From Ehretia macrophylla (lineage: Eukaryota > Streptophyta > Magnoliopsida > Boraginales > Ehretiaceae), in assembly GCA_037974665.1 (NCBI GenBank), contig CM075773.1, positions 65,268,263-65,332,262 of the forward strand: 64,000 nucleotides of DNA, given 5' to 3'. The position numbers and the translations under genes were made by a program. Each line of letters opens with the position of its first letter. Positions within the stretch are counted from its first letter, which is position 1. A model generated the notes under the pieces. It made no database searches. It worked only from the letters and a program-made list of their open reading frames with translations, and was not told the DNA's origin. This document shows, piece after piece, positions 11,801 to 21,300 of this stretch.

Positions 11801-12127
11801 AGAAATAAACGGAGCACGGATCCGTGAAGAGCTCGACCTCGCTGAAGAGCTCCGAGCTAAAGCTCAAATCAGAATGCTGGCCGGCAAAGCTGTCATGCAA
11901 AGGGCCTTTGCCAAACAGGTTAAGCCTAAGCCTATTAAGGTTGGCGACCTCGTACTCAGAAAGGCCATCTTTTTGCCGCGCTCCGGGAACAAGCTCTCCC
12001 CCACCTGGGAGGGACCCTATGAAGTCGTGAAAGAAGTCTAACCTGGGACCTTCTACCTTCGCGACAAGAACGGGAAACTATTGAAGAATGCATGGCACTC
12101 GGAACAACTGAAGCGGTATTTTGTCTA
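8870..12127 (+). pseudogene. RT, tandem RNase H and integrase of Tat-like element 1, with four nonsense codons
   Basis: A single frame to TAA 12125-12127, broken by TGA 9489-9491, TAG 10647-10649, TAA 11580-11582 and TAA 12039-12041. RT contains LCIDFTDLNKACPKDCFPLP, MPFGLKNAGATYTRMVNKVF and YVDDM (about 9600-9614). The first RNase H lies about 10000-10370. A second RNase H-like domain (KVHVDGASGKFGSGAGVVI through STDSQLV) is at about 10428-10646. Integrase has the H-x-H..C-x2-C finger (EIHEGVCGNH, CDTCQRF), the catalytic LDIIGP and ITDHGKQF, and the NG-stop-VERTN segment, then a C-terminal YEVVKEV and LKRYFV. Each stop sits where Trp or Gln would be expected, fitting single transitions. Not functional. 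Confidence 0.9.
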
Positions 12128-12882
12128 ACGGCCCCGAGCCGAAATTATTTTGTAACAGCCCTGAGCTGAAATCTTTTGTTAAGGCCCCGAGCCAAAACAT
12201 TGCTTGTAATCGGCTCCCGAGCCCGAGTACTTCATGTACAAATTCAATACAACACATTTTGTGAAACATTGCAACGCCCGACCTGGGCCCAAGCAACCAA
12301 ATCAGTGCAATGCCCGACCCGAGCCCAATTTGCCTCAGCTACAAAGCTATTACTAACTCGGATTAACGTGGTGGCCACGCTTAATCACGAGCTAATGGTC
12401 AAGTAAACCAGCTCGGACAAGGTTTTAGCTCGGGTATAATCGATAATAATTTGATTAGTTCGCCAGTTCAGATTAAGGTCCAACTCGGTATAATCCAGCT
12501 TCAGGTCGGTATGTTAGTTTGAGGTCTAAACTCGAGCTCAACATTTGTCAACATTAGTTTGACCAATTTTAAATCGGACTGACGAGTCCAGGTCGGCAAC
12601 GATTATACAGTTGCCCAATTAACCAGTTCGGATTAGGATGATAATTCATTAATCACGTCCAGCTCGGTTTATTACGCTTAAGTTTGAATGGTCCATTAAA
12701 TTGGTCCGACCCCACTTACTTAAGAAAAATTTACGAAGAGAAAGGTACGCGCGTACAAACTTGACTAAAACGCAAAAACAAATAAAATAAACATTTCATT
12801 AAGTTAACAAACGATTACACAAGCCCAACCTGGGCAAAATTACAAAAGCCCGACCCGGGCGACTTTACAAAAGAAATTATTA
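12128..12882. other. Pol to antisense-gene spacer of Tat-like element 1
   Basis: No reading frame. Near its start it holds degenerate repeats of a CCCCGAGCCGAAA-like word (12131-12200), then CTCGG-rich words. It includes the 3' flank of the antisense gene, which ends at 12883. Confidence 0.6.
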
Positions 12883-15184
12883 TTATTTGGGAGCAGCGGT
12901 GGAGGTGGTGGCCTCAGCTACGTCGCCGACCTGGTCTATACCCTTCTCGATGAATGCCAGCACCTCTTTGGCTTGGGACGTTAGGTTGGCCGGTAGCTTG
13001 GGAATCTCCCAGAATTTCGGGGGCGGGGCCTCCAAGATCTCGATATAGTCGTTCTTGGCGGCAGGGAAAAAGGTCTTCGCCCTCTTGCGAGCTGCAACCT
13101 GGCCTCGAAAATAGTACTCCAACTCGGCGTATCGGGCCATCACCCCACCCTCAGTGGCTAGCCAGTCCATAGCCTCTTGGCTGGACTTAAAGGCCTCCAC
13201 TGCCTTCTCCCCTCGCGGGCCGACCTGATCCAAGAGGTCCTTATACTTCACTTCGGCCTCGCGCTTCTCCTGCTTGTAGCACTCAACGTCCTTGGCCGCG
13301 GCCTCGCACCGGGATTTCTCAGCCTCGAGCTCCTTCCTTAGCCGGGCGATCTCTGCCTCATCCGCTTTATGCCTCTAGGCCGCATCTGTCCTAAAGGACT
13401 CCAGCTTGGCTCGGGAATCTGTGTAGCGCTGCTCGAGCTCCACACAGTAAGTCTGGGCCCGGGCGAGTAGGCCAGGCTCCGTAAGGATGTGGGACTCAGC
13501 CTGCGCGGAAGAAAGCAAAGTGGTCAGTCAAAGTAATCAACAAAAGAAACCATAACAGCACGTCTGGGTAGGTCTTACCGTAACTATGACCGTCCTTAGG
13601 TCAAGTGAAAGCTGCTCCGCTGGGACTTACCCCAACTTGGGATCGCGAGCAACCTTTGCAGCCTCCACAAAATCCTTATTTGGAGGGCTCACCTCCGTGG
13701 CCTTGCCCTTCCCGGAGTACTTGGGCCGGGGCCGCTTCCTGTTGTCAGGACGGGATGCTGAGCGCTCGGGGATCGCCACACCCGAGCTCGCCTTCTTTGT
13801 CAAAGGAGATCCCGACGAGACCTCTGCGCCAACCTCCCGCGCATGGCCCCCGGGCCGCTGCCTCTGCTCTTGAGGGACGGAGCCAAAATCGGACCGAGCC
13901 GACTCCTCGCCGTTGGCGTCGGGCTTTCTCATTCTCTAGAGATACGCGAGCTTCACCGTATCTGCCATGCCTGCAAAAACAAAGGAAAAGAAGGTAAAAA
14001 ATGACCAATTACTAATCGAGAAGAGCAACGACAAACAAGGAGACGGGGAGGTCGGGCATTGATCCTACGAGCTGACCCTCTTCTGAGTCGGAATGAGCAT
14101 TCTCTTCAGGCTCGGGAAGTAAGTGTGGGTGCTCTTCGCTCAGGTCGGGTTCTCTCCCAAATAACTTGGACTTCCATATCCTGTCCCACCTAAGGACACT
14201 ATCGATGTCGATCAGCATACCCGGCTCGGGCCTCAGCACGCTGACCTCGGCGAGTTCCTCTTTGGAAAGCTTGGGGTCGTCATTCAAAGTCTTTTTCAGT
14301 GAAAGATTCCAGTCCATCCTGTACCCCGAGTTCACTGTCGACTCGACCCAATAGTAGTCGTTGTGCCAGCCCTTGTTAGAGGAGTGCCACTTGGTAAATA
14401 TGGCATTGTTGATCCGAGCCGCGAAGTGGAACCAGCCTAGCTGCTTCGGGTTGGGCTTGCAAAAGAAAAAATGCCTGAAACAGCGCAAGGTCGGCTCTAT
14501 CTTCTTCTCGAGGCAGAACACGAAGAATGCCACCATTATGGCCCAACCGTTTGGTGACATCTGACCCGAGCTGAGCTCAAAATAGTTCAGAATGCCTGTA
14601 ATAAAGCCGGGAAGTAGAAGGCGGACGACATTGAATGCGAGGTCGTAAATCGTAAAGTGATCGGGCGGAGGATAGCAGGCAGGGTCATTCCGACCAAGGA
14701 CCTTCAATTTGTGGTGTCAGTCCACCGACCAGTCTCTCAGCCGAGCGTTGGCCATCTCGATGGTTGAATGACACTCGCGCTGGCAACAAGCGAATAACTG
14801 CTCTATCCTCTTCCCCCGACCTGACGAATCACTAGCTGTAGCTAAGCTTCGAGGTCGAACTGCCCTAATCAGGACCGCTGCAGTCGGCTCCGAGGCGGAA
14901 ACTCTAGCTAAGTACTCATGTGGTATCTCGACCCCCTCCAACTTGTTCAATGGCTCGTCGTCCTCTCCATCTCCCAAGTTTCCCAGGTCGGCCAAAGGAT
15001 CTGCCTCGGCCTTTTCTTGCGCCATTCTAACCCCAATAACCTGGCAGTCATCATCGCTCTCCCGGGGCCCGAATTTCTGAGCCGACCCAGAAGACGAACT
15101 GGTTCTCTCTCCACCATGGTCCCTATTTGAGGTAGATTCTGAGCTCGACGGACTCTCATCTCCACCGTAGGACCTTACTTCCAT
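12883..15184 (-). pseudogene. Antisense accessory gene of Tat-like element 1 (three exon blocks, four stops)
   Basis: Read on the minus strand. Block 1 (15184 to about 14012) is one frame split by TGA at 14717-14719. It carries DPACYPPPDHFTIYDLAF, GFITGILNYFELSSGQMSPN and SNKGWHNDYYWVE, typical of the plant gypsy accessory family sometimes annotated as putative gypsy-type transposon protein. An acceptor TTTTTGCAG precedes block 2 (13970-13579), which starts GC-ATG, stops at 13936-13938, restarts at ATG 13932 and has a TAA at 13627-13629. A likely 78-bp intron (13501-13578, GTAAGACC..CGCGCAG) joins in frame to block 3 (13500-12883), a coiled coil (EIARLRKELEAEKSRCE) with TAG at 13375-13377. 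Block 1's donor is unclear. Biological role unknown. Confidence 0.8.
13501..13578 (-). other. Probable intron in the antisense gene of Tat-like element 1
   Basis: Minus strand GTAAGACC at 13578 and a pyrimidine-rich CTTTCTTCCGCGCAG ending at 13501 enclose 78 bases. Splicing keeps the frame (VIVT joined to AESHI). An alternative donor GTAAGT at 13630 would give a 130-base intron but puts block 3 in the wrong frame. Confidence 0.65.
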
Positions 15185-15300
15185 AGCCTGAGAATCTTCC
15201 GACTCCGACCTCCCTATCCTGTCTATAGACTAAATATAAATGAACAGGAATGACTAAAGGGAGTCGGGACGTACCTGCTGCTCTTGATTGCAGAATGCGT

Positions 15301-15420
15301 CCGACAAGGTTCTTTCCGAGCTAAATCCGTACGACAAGGTTCTTTCCGAGCTAAATCCATCCGACAAGGTTCTTTCCGAGCTAAATCCGTCCGACAAGGT
15401 TCTTTCCGAGCTAAATGCGT
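15301..15420. repeat. Four tandem 30-bp repeats
   Basis: Four consecutive 30-base units (15301, 15331, 15361, 15391) with core CCGACAAGGTTCTTTCCGAG plus CTAAATCCGT, differing at only one or two bases each. They lie between the antisense TATA box and the antisense start codon, so they would form the 5' leader of that transcript. Confidence 0.95.
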
Positions 15421-15497
15421 CCGAGCACTCTAGTGTCTGACCTAAATTTCTTGAAGGTTGAAAGCGAAATGTGAAATGAATCTCGGATGTCAAGGCC

Positions 15498-15506
15498 CTA
15501 TTTATA
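15498..15506 (-). promoter_or_regulatory. Antisense TATA box driving the accessory gene
   Basis: Minus strand TATAAATAG, identical to the LTR TATA box, about 320 bases upstream of the antisense ATG at 15184. The equivalent position of the second Tat-like element has the same motif (59874-59882). Confidence 0.65.
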
Positions 15507-15683
15507 GGCAACTCCTGTAACTGCCTCGGGAATCTCAAGCGTCGCATCTCGTAATAACTGTCAGGTGACGTGTCAGCCATCTAAAGGGTATGCGTCACTG
15601 ACGTGGCCATTCCCACTCTGCCGGGGTCGGGCACTTCCAGCTCAGGAGAAACTCCCAAATCCAGATCTCACCCTTTCGATCTC

Positions 15684-15700
15684 GACTTGGGGGGGGGGAT
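15684..15700 (+). promoter_or_regulatory. Polypurine tract of Tat-like element 1
   Basis: Ten consecutive G bases and GAT lie immediately before the 3' LTR at 15701, the expected position for plus-strand priming. Confidence 0.85.
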
Positions 15701-16178
15701 TGACGAGGGGGATTCTGAGCTAAGGAAAGATGCCCAAACCGAGCTGAGGCGGGCTAATCTGAGCCAAGCCGAACCTATTCAGCTAATACCCAACCTGGAT
15801 GCTGATCCAACTTCACCCTGACCCTGGAGAACCCCGACCTCAGTGCCAGCTGCCCTGATGGGACATAAAGTCTTGATGGGACATAAAGTTGCACCGCATT
15901 AAATGCAGTCAGATCCGAATTTAGTATAAATAGAGCTCCACCCTCTTCATTTAAGGAGGTAACTCGTTATTAAATGCTCTCAGCTACCTTGTCAGCTCGG
16001 ACATACTAATCATTCACACGCTCGAGGGGAAAATCCGGGTCATCACCCTGCCTTTTCCTTATTTTCCTTGTGCAGGTCTGGTAGCCGACCCGAAAAGTAC
16101 AGCTCGGAGGCCGACCTGAAAAGTCCAGCTCGGTGCAAGTAGCTCCCAACTTCAACTGTGAGGTTTTCGACCTCGACA
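15701..16178 (+). repeat. 3' LTR of Tat-like element 1
   Basis: 478 bases, TGACGAGGGG to CCTCGACA, with TATAAATAG at 15925-15933. It differs from the 5' LTR at 15 positions, 13 of them transitions. It is followed by the ACTTG target duplication at 16179-16183. Confidence 0.95.
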
Positions 16179-16183
16179 ACTTG

Positions 16184-16900
16184 GAGAAAAATTTTCACTA
16201 CTTATGGTCATATAGGAGACTTGATACATTTTAGCTATATTTTGAATCGTTGAATGAATGATGAGTGGCCATGAAGCTAAGAAACAAAAACTACGAGTCC
16301 GTAATTAAAACCCGAACTAAAATGTATTAATTTTTCTTTGCAATAAATCTGGAGATTATCATAAAAGAAAAATAGAGATTGACGTGGTAAGAATATGCCA
16401 TGCCGAGTCGAGCTCCTGAGCTCCCGCGCTCAAGCTCTGCCAAAAGGCCTGGAAAGCAGGGGTGACGTAAACCTGACCTCGCTGACCACCCCAAGACAAA
16501 CCATAATTCAAGCCCAAGGCTTCCATGATCAAGTCAAATTGACATGAGAATGAGGCACGAATAAGATGTATAAGGATAGGCATGAAGGAAGAGTCCTTAT
16601 GGGGAAGGAAGCCTTGTGCTGCAAGGGGTAACTTTTGTGGCCTAAATTCAAGGGATTTACTCTTGTCAGCCCAAGCAATTGGTAAGCATAAATCACTCTC
16701 GTCCCATCAGCTGGTATCAAAGAACTCATCTACACACTTGCTACATACATTCATCAAACACCCTTAACAAATTCATAATTGACTTGAGTGTTGGAAGAGG
16801 ATCATGGGGACGCTCCTAGGTCCCTTTGCTTTGTAGGGTAACAGGTCGAAGAATCTCACTTTTTGTGATAAAAGGTTTTATGTTCGATTCTATGCTTTAT
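16184..16900 (+). repeat. Probable remnant of another Tat-type LTR
   Basis: No gene is supported. The stretch TTGACTTGAGTGTTGGAAGAGG..CATGG and the following GTCCCTTTGCTTTG.AGG..AACAGGTCGA (about 16770-16850) resemble TAACTGACTTGAGCGTCGGAGG..GGTCCTTTGTTTTGCAGG..ATCAGGTCGA at about 61000-61075 in the second Tat-like LTR. I read this as a diverged LTR 3' portion. Its left boundary is not clear and no target duplication was found. Confidence 0.5.
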
Positions 16901-16909
16901 TATTACAAA
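16901..16909. repeat. 9-bp target site duplication TATTACAAA (left) of the Mutator-like element
   Basis: TATTACAAA is repeated at 22912-22920. A 9-bp duplication is the hallmark of Mutator-like elements. Confidence 0.9.
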
Positions 16910-17138
16910 GGGTGAAGTGCACTAGACCCCCCTATGATTAGATATAAGTGCATCGATACTCCCTGTATTTCAAAAACTAGCATAAGTAGTCCCTGTGTTT
17001 TGGTAAAGTACACACGTGCCCCCTCCGTCTCTTTTCCATCAAAATAGCTAACAGAATTTGCAAAAAGACATCAATGCCCTTAATTTTTTTCATTTCTCTC
17101 TTTTATCCTTTTCTATTTTATTTAAAATAAAAAAATAA

Positions 17139-17165
17139 AAGAAAAATAAATAAATAAATAAATAA

Positions 17166-17215
<50 letters not shown>
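17139..17215. repeat. (AAAT)n/(TA)n microsatellite
   Basis: An AAAT-type run passes into about 22 TA units (to about 17215), followed by CACA and A12. It lies inside the Mutator-like element. Confidence 0.9.
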
Positions 17216-17220
<5 letters not shown>

Positions 17221-17229
17221 AAAAAAAAA

Positions 17230-17570
17230 AATGCACATGAACTTGTTCTTCACATCAGTAGCCTCCATAGTAGCAACCATTGATTATTCTTCACCATTTT
17301 CGAAATAATCCCAAGAACTTTATTATCAACCATACAGGGAAAAGAACAACCAGGCTGCTTCTCAACATATATTAGCATAAATGTTAACTAAAGTAATAAC
17401 TTCATATCCTAGTATTCGATCGGTGATAGCAGCTGTAATTTTGACAATGGTGGCAGGAGGGTTAAACCAGGCAAGTACTGAATATAAGTGCAAAATAAAT
17501 CAAATTACAAGCCAATTCCATAGCATTTTGGATTAGGTTCATCGGCATCGTTTCTTCTTCACCTCACCTC
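17230..17570. other. Unique interior of the Mutator-like element, possible captured fragment
   Basis: This part is neither repeat nor terminal sequence and has more balanced composition. Mutator-like elements often carry host gene pieces. The minus strand has short open stretches but no domain I recognise, so the captured-gene idea is only a suggestion. Confidence 0.3.
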
Positions 17571-17609
17571 ACTTTTCAATTTTACAGTACACAAATAGTT
17601 ACAATATGT

Positions 17610-17675
17610 ACAAACCTCACACACACACATACACACACACACACACACAAACACATATATATATATATATACACA
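17610..17675. repeat. (CA)n and (TA)n microsatellites
   Basis: ACACACAC-rich run with interruptions followed by TATATATATATA, inside the Mutator-like element. Confidence 0.85.
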
Positions 17676-17714
17676 CATAAAAATGAAATCGTGTTTACCT
17701 AGATTTTATTGCCA

Positions 17715-17870
17715 ACAAAGAATGGGAAAGGGGGTGGGGCTGACGGGGTGAGGTAGGGCTGAGGTGGAGGCTGACGTGGTGGGGGTAGGGGTAGGGGTAG
17801 GGGTAGGGGTGGGGTGGGGAGCTGACGGGGTGGGAGGGAGGGGGGGGGGGCGGGAGGGCAAGGGGTATTG
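17715..17870. repeat. G-rich simple repeat with (GGGGTA)n core
   Basis: Four near-perfect GGGGTA units (about 17782-17810) sit in a longer tract of GGGG and GGGTGGGG runs, including a 10-base G run near 17840. The minus strand would read as Pro-Tyr repeats, an artefact of the simple sequence. Confidence 0.85.
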
Positions 17871-18164
17871 ACGGGAAATATGAAGTTTTTTGTGTGTTTT
17901 TTGTTTTTTGTTTTTTTTTAAATTTTTTTGAAAGGGCATTTATGTCCAATAACCATTACATTTTGCTGACATGTACATCAAAGCAACAACCCATTTGCAT
18001 GTCAAGCGCGTTCATGTCACCCTCCGTCAATACGAACTATTTTTTGGACGGCAAGGAGATAATCTGCACTTTTACCAAAACACAGGGACTACTTATATTA
18101 GTTTTTAAAACACAGACGATATCGATGCACTTATCCCTAACTACAGGGGGGTTTGATATACTTC

Positions 18165-18372
18165 TATAAGAGAAACACAAATACAATGAAAAGGTCTTAT
18201 TTTATTAACCATTACACATGTGCTTGTTATATACAAAGAATACATGTATACAAAAGGAAATAGAATTATGTCCAGCTAACTTCAAGGGATGCATTGCACA
18301 GATTTGTCTCTAACGGTTGGGTTGACTTTAGATTGATCAGATTCTAAGCCTGAGGAGGATTCCTTGCTGATA
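18165..18372 (-). repeat. 3' LTR of the young copia element
   Basis: 208 bases, identical to 22695-22902. The pol frame runs 91 bases into it and stops at 18282. Confidence 0.95.
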
Positions 18373-21300
18373 TGCCCCCGCAAGATGGTGGTTCCGTCGA
18401 ACACACCAATCTTGGATCGCATGATTGAGAATCGATCTTTCGCCAGCGATTTCGTAAGAGCGTCCGCTAGTTGATGTTCAGTGCTGATATGTGCTACTTG
18501 AAGCGCTTTGGCTTGAACTCGCTCACGCACAAAATGGTAATCAAGCGCTAGATGCTTCATTCTAGTATGGAACACAGGATTTGCACACAAGTATGTGGCA
18601 CCGATGTTGTCGCATAACAGTCTTGGTGTCCTTTTAACAGGAACATGTAATTCACTCAACAAATTTTTCAACCATTCAAGTTCAGCTACAGTTGATGCAA
18701 CAGCTCGGTATTCGGCTTCTGTTGACGATCGGGCAATTGTCTTTTGCTTCCTAGAACTCCAAGCAACTGGATTATCACCCAAAAGAATGATGTATGCTGA
18801 AGTGGAGGTATAATCGTCCCGATCCCCAGCCCAATCCGCATCGGAATAGGCTGTTAGGTGCAATGGTTGGGCACGGTGTAAGAGAAGACCATGGAAAATG
18901 GTATTTTTGAGGTACCTAAGTAGACGTTTGGCAGCACTCCAGTGTGTCTGTGTTGGTTTGTGCATGAATTGCGCGAGCTTGTTCACAACGTAGGCCACAT
19001 CAGGTCGCGTGATAGATAGATATTGCATTGCGCCAATGAGCTGGCGATATTGAGTCGCATCAGTGGCTACAGAGCCATCGGAAAGCTGCAACCGAGTAGT
19101 TGAACTTAGAGGGGTCATAGCCTCCTTTGCACCAGCCATGTTAAACCTTGCAAGCAAGTCTCGAATGTAGCTGTGTTGAGAGAGTAGATAACCTGTTTTT
19201 GTTGGAATCACTTCAACTCCAAGAAAAAAATGTAAGGCGCCAAGGTCTTTGATTGAGAATCGTTTGGAGAGAGTGGCAATGAGGTTACGCACATGAACGG
19301 ACGAGTTACCTGTAATGAGAAGATCATCCACATAAACCAAAATATAGATTGTATGAGAGTTGTTAGCCTGGATAAATAGAGAAGCATCAGTGCGACAATT
19401 TTGAAAACCAAGTGATGAGATGAATGATTTAAGTTCATTGAACCATGCCCGCGGTGCCTGTTTTAGCCCATAGAGTGAGCGTTGTAAATGGCACACAAAG
19501 TTTGGTCGTGCTTTGTCAATGTATCCTGGTGGTTGAGACATGAAAACATCCTCACTAAGGGTGCCATGTAGAAAGGCATTATTGACATCGAGTTGATGTA
19601 CTGGCCACCCATGTGAAAGAGCAATTGTGAGAACTACCCGAATTGTTGTTGGTTTGATGACGGGACTAAATGTTTCTGTGTAATCAAGTCCCGGCCTTTG
19701 ATGGAATCCCTTGGCGACAAGTCGGGCCTTGTACCGGGCAACGCTCCCATTCGGGTTTCGCTTTATTCGGAAGACCCACTTACATCCAATGACATTTTGG
19801 TGAGGTGTGCGAGGGACAAGCTTCCATGTTTCATTTGCAGCTAGTGCTCTCAATTCTTCTTCCATGGCAGTTGTCCAGTGTTTGGTTTTGAGGGCTTGTT
19901 TTACGGTAGCAGGTTCAATTGTAGAAGGCAAGGGGTATTTTGTGGTAGTGAGGCTCAAGATTTGTCTGGGTTTGAAGATTTGGTTCTTTGATCTAGTTTG
20001 CATGGGATGTTGAGACTGAGGGGCTATGGGATGAGAAATTATTTCTTTACCTATTGGAGATTCCTCAGCCATAGTTTGGAGCTGGTCGTCTTGAGTGGCG
20101 TCTGTGGTAAAGTGCACAAGCGGACTAGCGTCACTAGGCGTAACTTGATGGACCAAAGATGGGGATGATGTACTCGAATTGAGGAGTGCATTATTTTGGG
20201 GCAGTAAAGTTGGATTAGGAGTAGCTGAGACAGGAAGGTTTGTTATAAGAGAATTGTGTATGGGGAAGACATCATCATTTGAGGTGTTTGGCGTAGAGGT
20301 TGGCATAGATTGCGGCTGAGTTGGACTTGAGAACCATTTGTCTAGTGTGTAAGGATTTATTTTGTCTTTGGGTGTGAAGGTGGGTAAAGAGGGGACAATA
20401 TTTTCAACAAACTCGACATGTCGAGAATAAAAGAATTTATGATCAATGGGCTCAAAACAGATATATGAGTTATGAAGATTGGAATAACCCAAAAATAGAC
20501 ATAGTCTAGATCGTTGTTCAAGCTTGTGATTTGTGTAGGGTCGGAGCCAGGGGTAACACAGACACCCGAAGACTCGAAGTTTAGAGTAGTTGGGCTGCGA
20601 AGAAAAAATGCATTCGAAAGGGGATTTGTTGTCTAAGATTGGAGTAGGAAGTCTATTGATGAGATAGACAGCTGTTTTAAAAGCAAAAGACCAGAGGGAT
20701 ATAGGTAGTTGAGCGCGATGTAACAATGTGAGCCCAGTTTCAACAATGTGTCTATGACGGCGTTCAGCAGAGGCGATATGTTGTGGAGTATATGGTAGAG
20801 AGACAAGGTGTTGAATACCATGGTGCTCAAATATGGTTTTGAGTCCTTGGTATTCGTGTCCACCGTCAGAGTAAATTGTTTTGATTGAGTGAGAGAAATA
20901 TTTTTCGACCATTATTTTAAATTTTTTGAATATATGGAAAACATCGGATTTGTAGCAAAGCGGAAAGATCCATGTATATTTGGTGAAGTGATCAACAAAT
21001 AAAACATAGTAGGAAAAACTATCAATAGATCTAACTGGGGAAGGTCCCCACACGTCGGTGTACATAAGTTCAAGTGGTCGAGAGCTTTGCAAGCTAGATA
21101 AACCAAAAGGTAGCTTGTGACTTTTATTACATTTGCAAAAATCACAAAAATGTTTGGAAGAAGGAATTGAAGGTAATGCATTTTTTGAGATAACGTCTTG
21201 CAGAATTTTGTAGGATGGATGGCCCAACCTATCATGCCAGTGTGCTTGTGTTGCTTTAGCAGTGAAGGAAACCTTTTTAGTAGATGAACCAAATCCATCT

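Larger units (their letters stand above)
6312..16178 (+). mobile_element. Complete Tat-like Ty3/gypsy LTR retrotransposon carrying an antisense gene
   Basis: A 9,867-bp element bounded by 478-bp LTRs and a 5-bp TSD. The order is LTR, PBS, gag, protease, RT, two RNase H-like domains, integrase, spacer, an antisense gene, a G-rich polypurine tract and LTR. A second RNase H-like domain and an antisense extra ORF are established traits of plant Tat-lineage elements. Both strands of coding sequence carry nonsense codons, and the protease active site is deleted, so it cannot move by itself. The LTRs differ at 15 of 478 positions (13 transitions), pointing to an old but not ancient insertion. Confidence 0.95.

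Noticed and set aside
15254-15580. Minus-strand 108-residue frame with repeated FSSERTLSDG
   Set aside because: It begins upstream of the antisense TATA box, and its repetition simply reflects the 30-bp tandem repeats; better seen as promoter and leader.
17695-17949. Minus-strand Pro/Tyr-rich frame
   Set aside because: Produced by the G-rich simple repeat inside the Mutator-like element.
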